DNA of 64,000 bases. Origin: Stachybotrys elegans. Its lineage: Eukaryota > Ascomycota > Sordariomycetes > Hypocreales > Stachybotryaceae. Positions 35,117 through 45,361 of the stretch are shown here, in pieces. A program made the position numbers and the translations under genes. Below the pieces are notes generated by a model. That model had not been told where the DNA came from and did no database searches. It saw only the letters and a list, made by a program, of their open reading frames with translations. Numbering within the stretch: position 1 is the first letter of the stretch; each line of letters begins with the position of its first letter. The stretch spans positions 1,922,001 to 1,986,000 of the forward strand of contig JAGPNK010000002.1 of NCBI GenBank assembly GCA_020746835.1, in the 5' to 3' direction.

Positions 35117-38100
35117 ATGGCGACCTCAGGTCCTGAGGCGACCATGTCTCGCCCTCCTTCTGGAATCGTCTCCCCGCGCCCCATGAGGTCCAGGACACAG
35201 AGTATCTCCAGTGACAGACCCTCTACCATCGGCCTCGGCCTCATGTCGCCCCCTCAGTCTGTATCGCCGGAACCTGCCTTTATTGCCGCCTCGGCCGCCT
35301 CTCAGATCGTCACCAATGACCACGACACCCACGCCGATATCTGGTACTATGAGAATGGGATCGAGCCCTCTGGCGAAGCCACCCTCGTCTCCGAGGGCGC
35401 TCTGCAGCTTGTCAACAGCTTCCTCGACCAGCTCCTCTTCAATTTCCTACAGGTCTCCAGAGCTACAACCCTAGCGGCTCTACGACCCGCCGTCTCCGAA
35501 GTTCTCAAGCCCAAACTCGCCAAGGACGCCATTAACAATGCCGACGAGGAGTTGCGCGAGTACCTTGGTGGTGCAGATGAGGATGAATACGCACACCCTT
35601 CCGTTCCCAACACGCCCGGCTCTCCCCGCGACTGGGATCTGGAGCTTGCCTGGAAGCGCACGAGACTGAGATGCATGGTCTACTCATCTCTCGGCGACAT
35701 GGAGGAGGAAGACGAAGACCTACACATGGAGCAGGAGAACCTCGAAGTCGGAGCCGACGAGCATGCCTCGGCCACCATCTCCCCCGCGGTGGCCATCTTT
35801 CTCACATCTGTTCTGGAGTACATGGGTGAGCTCACTCTAACAGTCGCTGGACAAGCTGCCTACCAGAGGATGCGCGTCCGGCACGAAAAGGAGGTCAAGG
35901 AGGGATTGCGCAGCCCCTCGGATATCGCCGATCAGATCATTCTCGAAGACGCCGACATGGAGCGAGTGGCCCTGGATAGAACCTTGGGACGCCTATGGCG
36001 AGGCTGGAAGAAGAGAATCCGCTCGCCCACTATTGACTTCGGAGGAATTTCGAGAAGCATTGGCCACATGCGACACGACAGTGCGGTCATCGAGTCTCCA
36101 GGCCTCGAGTCGGCTGCAATGGACTCAAGTCATGAGCTTGGCAGATCGCAAGAGCAAGTTACAGCCACTATCGCCGAAGTCGTTCTCCCGGCAGATATTC
36201 CATTGCCTCTCGGGTCCAATGATCTCGCCGAGATTGAGGTGCCTGGACTTGCCATCTACAGCGATGACGAGCAGGAAGAGGACGAAGAAGAGGACGAGCC
36301 GAGGAAGCGACCTCGCAGCATGTACTACCCTCTCGTGCTTGCAGATGGTCGCGCGGCCCCTTTGCTTGTCCCAGTAAAGAGGTCAAACTCTGTGCCTAAC
36401 CGTCGCGCTTCGCGCTACCCGAAGGAGGAGCCGGCCAAGGGTACCGACGCCGACTCGAAGATGGAGGGAGACAAGGTCGACATGGAGCAACCCGGCGAGA
36501 AAGTTGTTGTTGAAAAGGACGCCACAGAGCAGGAGAAGAAGGAGAAGGAGAATGATCAGCTTGCAGAGAAGAATGTCGAGCCCGCTCGCACAATTGAGCA
36601 GGTTGATGTGGCAGCCAGAAGGTCCATGATTGCTGACCGGCGGCGCTCGAAGATGCTGGCTGTCACATCCCAAGCACTAGAAGCTGCCGCTCCGACACAC
36701 CGTGGCACCAGCGCCGGTGTTGACGATGACGCCGAGGTTGCTACCTACGAAAAGGCAGAAATCATGACTTCCGCCAGGGTTTCTGTGTGTGGCAGCTCCT
36801 CGACGTCGCTCTCTGATTCAGCTAGGCCAATGGGCATCAAGAGATCGTCGAGCGTGCACTCAGCTCGCATCATCGAAGTTGGCCCCAGGAGTCCTACTGG
36901 TTCCCGAGACCCTTCGGCCGATCCCAATGAGCGAGCGCGGCCTGTCAGCCTCTCGCGTGCCAGCAGCTACTCGGGACCGTCCCTCCCCGAGGACTCTCGG
37001 AAGCCCCGTGCGCTGGAGCCCGTTCCCCGATCTGCCGTCGGCATGCCCGCCAGTCGATCCCCCATCGACCGCATGCGACCATCCATGCAGAACGCCCATA
37101 CCATCTCCGAATCCGAGGAGGAGGAGGACAACATGTCTGTCCCTGCTGTTGATGTTAGTAACTACACAGGCCCCCAGACAGCTTGGGGTATGGGACGCAA
37201 CGGTTCCTACAGCTCTTTCTCTGCCGAACCCACCTACCCGTATCAGACACAGGCCCAGCCAGAAGAATCAGTACCAGTACCGGAGATCCCCCGCAAAGCT
37301 CCCGGACATGCTCACCGCCACGCATACAGCAGAGACAGCGAGGTTTCAGTAGAACGGGTCAGGACACGCGACTCGGACGAGGAGACTGCACTGCCTTTGC
37401 AGAGCAACGCCACACCTCGAAAAGCATACACATCCGCCTCGACCTCCGCCTCGACCTCATCGCCCATGTCGGGACGCATCAAGGCTGTTCGAACCTCAGA
37501 GGACAGAGGCCCGAGCCGCGCCGAGGATGTGGCGCGAAATTTCGAGGAGCTGATCCAAAGCAACCAAACGATTACCTACACGCTCACGCCCGAGAATATG
37601 CGAGACATGGACGTAAGTGAGACATTGACTCAACCTTTGACAAGACTACTGACACAGTCAAGGCCAAGCGATCCCTGGACAGCCCAGTTATGACCAAGCC
37701 CGGCAGGAAGAGCGAGGATAGCTGGACTCACAACCGCTCGCGTTCGTCATCGGCCGCCAACGATAGCAGAAGAATACCAGCTTCCCCCATCAGCGGCCTC
37801 GGCATGCACCCCGTGAGCGAGGAGTCTGTATCATCTCCTGTCCACAGCCCGACATCAGTGGGTACATCAAGCCCCGTGAACCGAATGGCGGGCTACCACG
37901 CTCGAGATGCGCGAGCTACTGGAGACTCGACGTCGGACTTTTCTGCCTTCCTGAAGCACACTGGGCCACCGGGCGACAGTCGTCCTCAACCGCTGCGCAC
38001 ACCCAACGGTTCATCGTCTCCTGCCATGGGTGGCGCCGAGCTGAGACGCTCCTCTACCACCACCAGTAACCGAAGCCGATACCAGCCTCGCGAGGCTGCA

Positions 38101-39009
38101 GTTGATACTCGAGGCGACAGCTCGGACCTGATTGATTTCATCCGCAACGGACCTCCTGGCCCAGCCAACAACCCGCGAATCCCCCGTCACGTCGCACCTT
38201 TCCGCACCACTATGGACTCGGAACAGCTGGCCGTCGTCACTGGAGGCAGACCCATTGAGCCTACCATCCCAGAAGTCCGAAACAGTCAGGCGTCGACAAG
38301 CATCACAGACGCGTCGATGCCTTCGATCCATTCGTCAATCAACTCGACATCTGCCCTCCTCAAATCTAAGCCATCTGCTACGTCCAACAAGATGTTTGAT
38401 GACGACGACATGATGCCGAAGCGCAAGACTCGCCGGGTCCGTGACCCATATGCCATCGACATCAGTGATGACGAGCTTGATGATGATGAGTTCCTGGCTG
38501 GACCCAAGCCGCCTGCAAAGAAGGAGGAGAGCCTGGCCGAGTTCCTCCGCAACTACAACCCGCCACCGGAGCCTGAGTTGCCGCCTGCAAAGATCCCTAA
38601 GAAGAAGGCCAGCGCTCCCAGCCTCATTGGCCGCTTCACCCGCAGCAGCAGCAGCAGCCATAACAACCAATCCAGCAATACCGAATCGCGTTCGCTCAGC
38701 AGCCGCATGGGCAGCAAGGGCCACATTCCGCTACAGGTCAGCATGCCTCCGGGGTATGACAAGTATGGGCCCATCACAGACAGCGCCCCGCGCAACACGC
38801 CTCCCCCAACGGGATCGAGCGGAAGGGTGCCCATGAAGAAATACGAGCCCCGCGAGGCGGTGTCAGTCACGACCAGGACTTCGGATTTGGCTTCGTTCCT
38901 TCGGGACTCGGGCCCCGTCGAGGATGATTTGGCCGTCCGTATGCGGCCCGAGGAGCCCAACGGATTCGCCAAAGTATTCGGACGCAGGAAGAAGACGCCG
39001 CTGTATTGA
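35117..39009 (+). CDS. Large, mostly disordered protein with helical N-terminal domain and repeated SDLxxFLRxxGPP motif
   Basis: Two exons (35117-37612 and 37663-39009) around a 50-nt intron (GTAAGT donor, TCAAG acceptor; this is the acceptor that keeps the frame) encode 1280 aa. The ATG at 35117 is the first in frame. Residues about 90-150 (ALQLVNSFLDQLLFNFLQ and the following AALRPAVSEVLKPKLAKDAI stretch) are strongly helical and resemble a histone-fold pair. A further helical part runs to about 310. The rest is S/P/E/R-rich and disordered, with an acidic patch near 380-400 and a K/E-rich stretch near 455-500. The C-terminal part carries four copies of a short motif, S-D-(L/F)-x-x-F-(L/I)-(R/K)-x-x-G-P-P, in varying states of conservation. 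Near residue 1095 is IDISDDELDDDE, which looks like a SUMO-interacting motif. I do not recognise the family with certainty. A nuclear or chromatin role is only a guess from the helical domain and basic patches. Confidence 0.8.
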
Positions 39010-39859
39010 TGATGCGCAAGTCGACGACGAATCTCTCTCATTACCTCAGGACCCTTGAACTTTCTTCTCTTTTTGACCACAAGGATCACTCGATTTACGA
39101 GCTCATGTACCCTACTTAACATTTCTCCTACCCGCTGCACCACATTTGTGGTTGTTCTCCCTCATCTTTCTTCTTTATTCTGGAGGGGTTGAATCTTGTA
39201 TTATGCCCTCACTTTTTTCTACGTCAACCTCGATTTCTCTCTTTATTACGTTGACCCAATACCGATATATCCAACGTTCTTTTGCTTCTGGACATGTTGC
39301 TCTGACTTGGGGCAGGGGATTGTGCATTCCGCCAAGAAGTAGACAGAGTCACAAAAAACAAGCCGCGAGACGGCCTGACTGGTTTAGGGGACCCGGGCCA
39401 TGATTTGGGCTTTGGCCATATAAAACGGCATTTGCGAGTCTTGGGAAAGGAATTGTAGTAAGGGTTGTGGCTGGGCTTCGGTCTCGCCCGGAGCAGTTTG
39501 ATGTGTGTTGAAATTGATTTGATGATTCCAATCAATCGAAAGCTCGTTATTTCTTAGTCTGCTCTACCAGTGAAGGTAATAAATATCTATTGCACAAGTT
39601 GTTGGTGGCGGTAATATGAGAGACGCGAGGAATCCAGATGCAACAACTGCCGGTGAGCTTGTAACACAATATGACGAATCACCAGGGTGAGCAGATTTTG
39701 GTTGGACAGCAGCTTCCCTCTTGCCGCCCTGCCCGCCACAAGAAGCGGTTTAAAACCCAGCCAGGAATTTAAGCTGATGTCCAACGAGCCGATAGAGTCT
39801 GAAGCGATTTGCCTTCATCATCACTGCAATTACCCAGAATCACAGCTGTATCGTGCAAG
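39010..39859. other. Intergenic, promoter of the FluG-like gene
   Basis: About 850 bases between two plus-strand genes. The first half is T-rich and probably 3' UTR. The second half should hold the promoter of the FluG-like gene. No gene is seen. Confidence 0.5.
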
Positions 39860-42481
39860 ATGCCTCTCGCTGGTACTGTAAACAAGGAGGAAACGCTCAT
39901 CAAGGCGATTCGCTCCACGCCCATTATTGACAACCACGCACATCCACTGGTCAAGCTGGAAGTCATCGACCGATACACCTTCCTCTCCATTGCAACCGAG
40001 GCGCACGGGAAAGCGATCGAGTCCTCGCGAACAACACTGCCGCACTACCGCGCGGTCAAAATACTTTCCCGGGTTCTTGGCTGCGACGAGTCATGGGAGG
40101 CGGTGGTCGACGCCGTCAAGGAGCGGCGAGAGCAGAATTACGAGGCGTGGATCTCCCGCTGCCTCCGGGGAATCGAGAGCGTGCTGGTCGACGATGGCCT
40201 CGACAACGCCGACAATGTCCACCCCTACAGCTACTTCCACCAGTTTACCAGGAGCCCCGCCAAGCGAGTCGTCAGGATTGAGTATGTCGCCTCGCTTCTT
40301 CTCTGGGAAGCCTGCACGGTAAACGACAATGCCGTGGACGCGTACGCCTCCTTTATCCGTGAGTACCGAAAGGAAATCAGGGAGTCGATTGATGACCCGG
40401 AGGTGGTGGGCTTCAAGTCCGTCATCTGCTATCGCACCGGGCTGGCCGTCAGCTGCCATGCAGACGACGACCTGGCCAGGCGCTCCTTTGAGACGATATT
40501 CTTGCATCAGCACGACACGGCAAGGCAGCCCATCCGAATCGCCCACCCTGGGCTGAGCGAGAGCTTGGTGCACTGGGTGGCCACGGAGCTTGCAGCCCAC
40601 GATTCGAAAAAGCCACTCCAGTTCCACACCGGGCTGGGGGACAACGATATTCTGCTCAACAAATCGTCTCCTGCCGAGCTTCAAACGTTCATCAGGCAGT
40701 ACCCACAAATCAACATCGTCCTCCTGCACTCTGGGTACCCCTTTGCGCGGGAGACGGGCTATCTGGCTGCCCTGTACTCCAACGTCTACGCAGATATTGG
40801 CGAGATCTTCCCTTTTCTCAGCCGAGGCGGTCAGGAGGCCGTGGTGCGCCAGATACTCGAAATGTGCCCTGGCTCCAAGATCCTCTGGAGCACAGATGGC
40901 CACTGGTTTCCAGAGACATACTTGCTGGCGGTAGAGCAGATGCGAGAGGTGTTTGAGACGGTTTTCAAGGAGTTCGTGGAAAAGGGAGACATGAGCTGGG
41001 TGCAGGCTGCCCAGATGGTCGAGGACATGCTGTTCAACAATTCCAACGAGCTATATAGCCTAGGGCTCAACCTCGCACCCATAAGCGAGGAGCACGAGCC
41101 AGTAGGCTCTGAGAAGCACGACGGCTCCGAGACTCGGAAGATAGGAGCAGTCACCAAGAAGCAAGATACCGGGGCACTCACAAAGATTGCCAAAAATGAC
41201 GAGTTCCGGTTCCTGCGCGTGTGCTGGCTTGACATGACGGCTACACTGAGGATGAGAGCCGTACCGATGCCTCGGATGCGTGAGATGCTCAAAAGCGGCG
41301 AGGAGATTGCGTTTGGTGTTACCGAGGCAAGCCTGGGCCTCTTACAAAACGATATGCCTGCCCCTGGTGTCCTCCCTACCGGAGAGTATCGTCTTCACCC
41401 TGACGTGGAAAATATTCGACCGGGCCCCAGAAAAGGCCATGCCATGACCATGGGCGTCTTCAAGCATCACGATGGGTCTGACGTGGTGTACTGCCCCCGC
41501 ACGGCGCTGCTCAAGGCGTTGGAAAAGGCGGCCGAGCATGACTTGAAGTTCATATTTGGGTTTGAGATTGAGCTGGTTTTGATGCGTCGCACCACGGGGC
41601 CGGACATGTATGAGCCACTCGACTGGGACGGGCATGCGTGGTCCGTATCACGGGCGATGGAGCACGAAGTTGTCATTGAAGTCATTGAAGAGGCAATCTC
41701 TCGGCTGGCAGATGGGGGCGTCTACGTGGAGATGGTGCATCCCGAGAGTGCCAACGGACAATACGAGGTCGTTCTGCCCAAGGCGACGGCGTTGAAAGCA
41801 GTGGACACACTGATCTATACACGCGAGATCATCGCATCCTGCGCTGCTGCCAAGGGTTACAAGATGACGCTGCACCCGAAGCCCTTCCCGATGGCCTGTG
41901 GGACGGCGGCGCATGTCCACATGTCGCTGGACACGCCTGAGGAATCGGACCCTAAGGTATACGAGCCGTTCTACGCCGGTATCTTACACCATCTCCGGGG
42001 CATTTGTGCCTTTACGTACAGCAACGTGGTGAGCTACGAACGAGTGCAGGATGGATGCTGGGCAGGAGGCACGTGGGTGGCTTGGGGCACGCAGAATCGC
42101 GAGACGCCGCTGCGCAAGCTCTCGGGGAGCCACTGGGAGCTCAAATGCATGGATGGGCTTGCGAATCCGTACCTGGCCATGGCGGCGATAGTGCTGGCCG
42201 GCACGGATGGCGTAGCAAGAGGGCTGAAGCTGGAGCTGGGCAACTGCGATGCGGACCCGGCGCTGCTGACCGAGGAGCAGCGGCAGCAGCTGGGAATAGT
42301 GGACCGGCTGCCGGCCAGCGTAACGGAAGCGCTGGAGGGGCTCGAGTCTGACGGCGGGCTCTGCGGGATGCTGGGCAAAGACCTGGTGGATCGGTACGTC
42401 AAGGTGAAGCAGGTGGAGGCGGAGTCGCTGGAGGGCATGGACAAGCCAGAGCGCCGCCGCTGGATCCTGGAGCGCTACTAG
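39860..42481 (+). CDS. fluG: FluG-like amidohydrolase / glutamine synthetase fusion
   Basis: A single exon of 873 aa; the ATG at 39860 is the first in frame. The N-terminal part (about 10-395) is an amidohydrolase-like domain with TPIIDNHAHP (metal-ligand-type H-x-H), QFHTGLGDND, LLHSGYPF and LWSTDGHWFPE. The C-terminal part (about 440-873) is a glutamine-synthetase fold with FRFLRVCWLDM, FGFEIELVLM, ANGQYEV and GTAAHVHMSL and a shortened end. This two-part arrangement is that of Aspergillus nidulans FluG (865 aa), needed to make a diffusible signal that starts conidiation and sterigmatocystin production. Paralogues of the same layout exist in many fungi with other or unknown roles, so orthology to fluG itself is not proved. 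Whether the GS half is catalytic is not known even for FluG. No signal peptide is seen, so it is probably cytosolic. Confidence 0.85.
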   Translation: MPLAGTVNKEETLIKAIRSTPIIDNHAHPLVKLEVIDRYTFLSIATEAHGKAIESSRTTLPHYRAVKILSRVLGCDESWEAVVDAVKERREQNYEAWISRCLRGIESVLVDDGLDNADNVHPYSYFHQFTRSPAKRVVRIEYVASLLLWEACTVNDNAVDAYASFIREYRKEIRESIDDPEVVGFKSVICYRTGLAVSCHADDDLARRSFETIFLHQHDTARQPIRIAHPGLSESLVHWVATELAAHDSKKPLQFHTGLGDNDILLNKSSPAELQTFIRQYPQINIVLLHSGYPFARETGYLAALYSNVYADIGEIFPFLSRGGQEAVVRQILEMCPGSKILWSTDGHWFPETYLLAVEQMREVFETVFKEFVEKGDMSWVQAAQMVEDMLFNNSNELYSLGLNLAPISEEHEPVGSEKHDGSETRKIGAVTKKQDTGALTKIAKNDEFRFLRVCWLDMTATLRMRAVPMPRMREMLKSGEEIAFGVTEASLGLLQNDMPAPGVLPTGEYRLHPDVENIRPGPRKGHAMTMGVFKHHDGSDVVYCPRTALLKALEKAAEHDLKFIFGFEIELVLMRRTTGPDMYEPLDWDGHAWSVSRAMEHEVVIEVIEEAISRLADGGVYVEMVHPESANGQYEVVLPKATALKAVDTLIYTREIIASCAAAKGYKMTLHPKPFPMACGTAAHVHMSLDTPEESDPKVYEPFYAGILHHLRGICAFTYSNVVSYERVQDGCWAGGTWVAWGTQNRETPLRKLSGSHWELKCMDGLANPYLAMAAIVLAGTDGVARGLKLELGNCDADPALLTEEQRQQLGIVDRLPASVTEALEGLESDGGLCGMLGKDLVDRYVKVKQVEAESLEGMDKPERRRWILERY

Positions 42482-45361
42482 AAGCAAAGGATGGGTGAGG
42501 AAGCCTCTGTCGAGACGCGAGGCCACTTGTAGCGCTTACCTCGACGCCGGGCCAAGTCGTCAGCCGTGCGCCGGCGTGCCGAGAAGGTAATAAAGGCTGG
42601 TGATATGTGTGTGGGGAATGTCGTTGTGGAGGCGGTGGCGGTTGTATTGTTCCGATGTTTCCATGAAGATCAAGCGAACAGTTGTCGGGTTATGACGATA
42701 GACGAGCCATGAAATCGCGAGGCGAGTAGTTACTGGTAGGGGAGGCAGGTGTAGGCCGCATTGGTTTAGACAATGGTGGTTTGGTCATGATCATTTCAGA
42801 GGCCACGAGAGATGAAATGTTTCCCGTCGCTGCCAAGGCGCTAGAGGAGCTTGAGCCAAGTCTGAGCTTCTCAGCCCGCTACTCCGTACATAGTACATCT
42901 CCAATGGTATTATCTGCGGCTTGGCAAATATCGACGAAGGAAGGGATAGGGACAATGCCCTGTGCATGTATGCAATCTGGCTTTTGCGGTAGAAATGCCG
43001 AGAATCCAACCAAGACATGAAGCAGACAAGACGAGTGGGCGCACGTGAAGAAAAACAACAATGGGAGCTTGGCGGACTGGTCCAGACTCCACCCCCTCGC
43101 CTCGCGTCCCCCACGAGTTCAGTTCTGGCTGCCGTCATCCTTGGACCCGTTTCTCTCGCCATCATTTGTGTATTAAGGACTGCTTTGGGTCCAGAATGCC
43201 CTGGCTCGTGGGAAGAAAATCGATCTACTGCAGGGCCAATTAATGATGCTGCACAAGCTTGGAGCCGACCGTTTCCTGTCTACCTATTAATTAGCCCGTC
43301 AAAACGGTGGGCAAGACCTACTAGCCCCCCCTGTGAAGCCTAGGAGGTAGTGGGACTTCCTTCGCCGATGACCAGCCCGGTCCAAGATCCGTGGAAAGCT
43401 TATCACGCCTGGGCCATGCTATCGACCATCTCGCTAAGAGTGAGGCTCCACTGTATTTTTTTGCCTTCTGCTTCTTTTCTTGATCGGTTGCATTTAGCCT
43501 GCTGCAGACATATGTACGCGCAACATTTAACTGCTGAATATTCCACCATGCATTTTGTATTTTTGTATTTTTAATGTCTGGCGCTCCCTGTCCTCTTCAA
43601 CGATTGCCTCTTTGTTTTCCTCTCGCTTGTCTTGTCTTGTTTCGTTTCGTTTCCAGTCCTTTGTTTTACTCGATTTAGCGCCCATTCTAGTACATACATA
43701 CCTGGGACAAGGGTGTGTGTCTTACTCAGTAGACCTCTTTCCCTCCTCTGTCCCTCCTGGGCCTCGTCTTATTTTTATTTTATTTTTTCCCTCGCCGCTC
43801 ATTTCCTTGTTTGGGCGACTTCTCCATCCGCGGCCCGGGCTAGAAAGACGATCAGCGCTCAGTGTCCCAGGACAGAGAGAAACGATCCATTTCCCCCAGA
43901 TTTCTCCCACCCAAGAGATAGGGAAGCTTTGCGTGTGATTGGTGTTTTCTTTGCTGTCATCGTCTTGAGGTAAGACGGCCTCTGATACAGGGGGGGGGGG
44001 GGAATGGTGGAGCATGTTCTTTTCCCTTCTTTGCATGTGCGCTGGCACGTCAATAAATGCAATTGGATTGGCATGATGCTCTCGTCTATCCGGGGGGTCG
44101 ATCATGCATGGAATCGACATCGACGTCCTTTTCTTGCCCAGATAAGCCTACCTTCTGGCAAAGGATGCTGTAATGCATTGCCACAAGCATCTCGCCACCC
44201 ACCCCACGGTCAGCTCGTGCTCATCGTGCGCTTCCCCTCGAATCAAATCCACATTCAGCTCACCCTCCGCTACGTCCGTCCACGTCGATTCTGTCATGTC
44301 CACGTCTCTCCATCCTCCTTTTTGGTACTCGTCCCCATTTGGTCGTGCACTTCTTCCGCCCCTCTCTCACCACCGTTTTTATCCCTGTCTTTTTGTTTTT
44401 CTTCCTCTTTTCTTCAACTCGTCCGTTCAACTCGTAGCATTCGGTGCCTGCCGTCAGCTTGTCCCCTGTTGTCTCTCCTCTCCCTCCTTATCTCATATAG
44501 GCAAGGCTTTCCCCCCCCTTCATAGCAATTAGTACTAGTACAGCTGGGAAGACATGGCCTGCCTCCCCTGTCGCCATAATATCGTGCCTTCCGTTACCGT
44601 ACGTAGCCAAGGGAGGTAGACTACAGTTCATTACCTGCCATCCCTAAACCGAGCTAGCGTATTCCTGCCATCGCCTCATTCTACCACCCCGTTTTCTTCT
44701 CCAAGCTAGCACTTCGTTTCCTCTCGTTTTCCATCCCTCCCTCTTCTTCCCTCGCTGTGCTGTCTTGACTCGCCATCCACGTCTCGCCCTGTCCTGTACC
44801 AACACGCATCCGACTGGCCAAGACCGCACCACCCATGCACATAGCACGCACTTTCTTTGGCTGCCTACCATCTTCAGTCCCTCTGTCAAACCGTCGATAC
44901 CGCCAATCGATTTTCAGAGATCAGCGCTCCAGTGTCCAGTCGCGTCCCGACCCGTGCATGCTCTTCTCCAGCCATCGACCCTAGCTTCTCTTCCGCCGAT
45001 CCCGAACCCGTTTGCGCCAGCCCTCCGCCCTCTTGCTGTGCTGCGTCGCAAGCCTCCATCAATTCACAGAAGCCGACGCCGACGCTGTCAACACAAGATC
45101 CTCGCTTGGTTTTCCATCACATTGCGGCGCCCATCTCCCCGCTTCTCGCTGTCGACGCAAACCATCCTAGCATAAGCCTCCTCTCGGTGCCTCCTCGACG
45201 ACAAGCCTCTACCACTACTCACTCAGCTTCCTCTTCCGCCTTGGCCCGCCGTCCTTTGCCCAGCAGCCATCACATCGCCCGCCTACCATCGTGCCGTTTG
45301 GACGAATCATGCGAGGGCCACAATCATCGGCCCCCGGACTTGTCTCAACAGGCTGCCAACA
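42482..45361. other. Long leader and promoter region of the SLN1 gene
   Basis: 2.9 kb with no supportable gene between two plus-strand genes. From about 43550 the plus strand is very rich in T and C (for example 43555-43800 and 44300-44520), as is usual for long fungal leaders of sensor-kinase genes. It contains a 13-G run near 43990-44002 and several ATG codons that could start upstream open frames, one of which (from about 44857) overlaps the SLN1 start in another frame. Leader introns are possible but cannot be fixed by eye. Confidence 0.5.

Noticed and set aside
37613..37650. Alternative acceptors (ACACAG, GACAAG) for the intron of the 1280-aa protein
   Set aside because: Use of ACACAG leads to a stop after 13 codons in the wrong frame. 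Only the TCAAG acceptor ending at 37662 joins the two long frames.
40091..40903. Minus-strand open frame of 270 codons
   Set aside because: Antisense to the FluG-like gene; it has no family resemblance.
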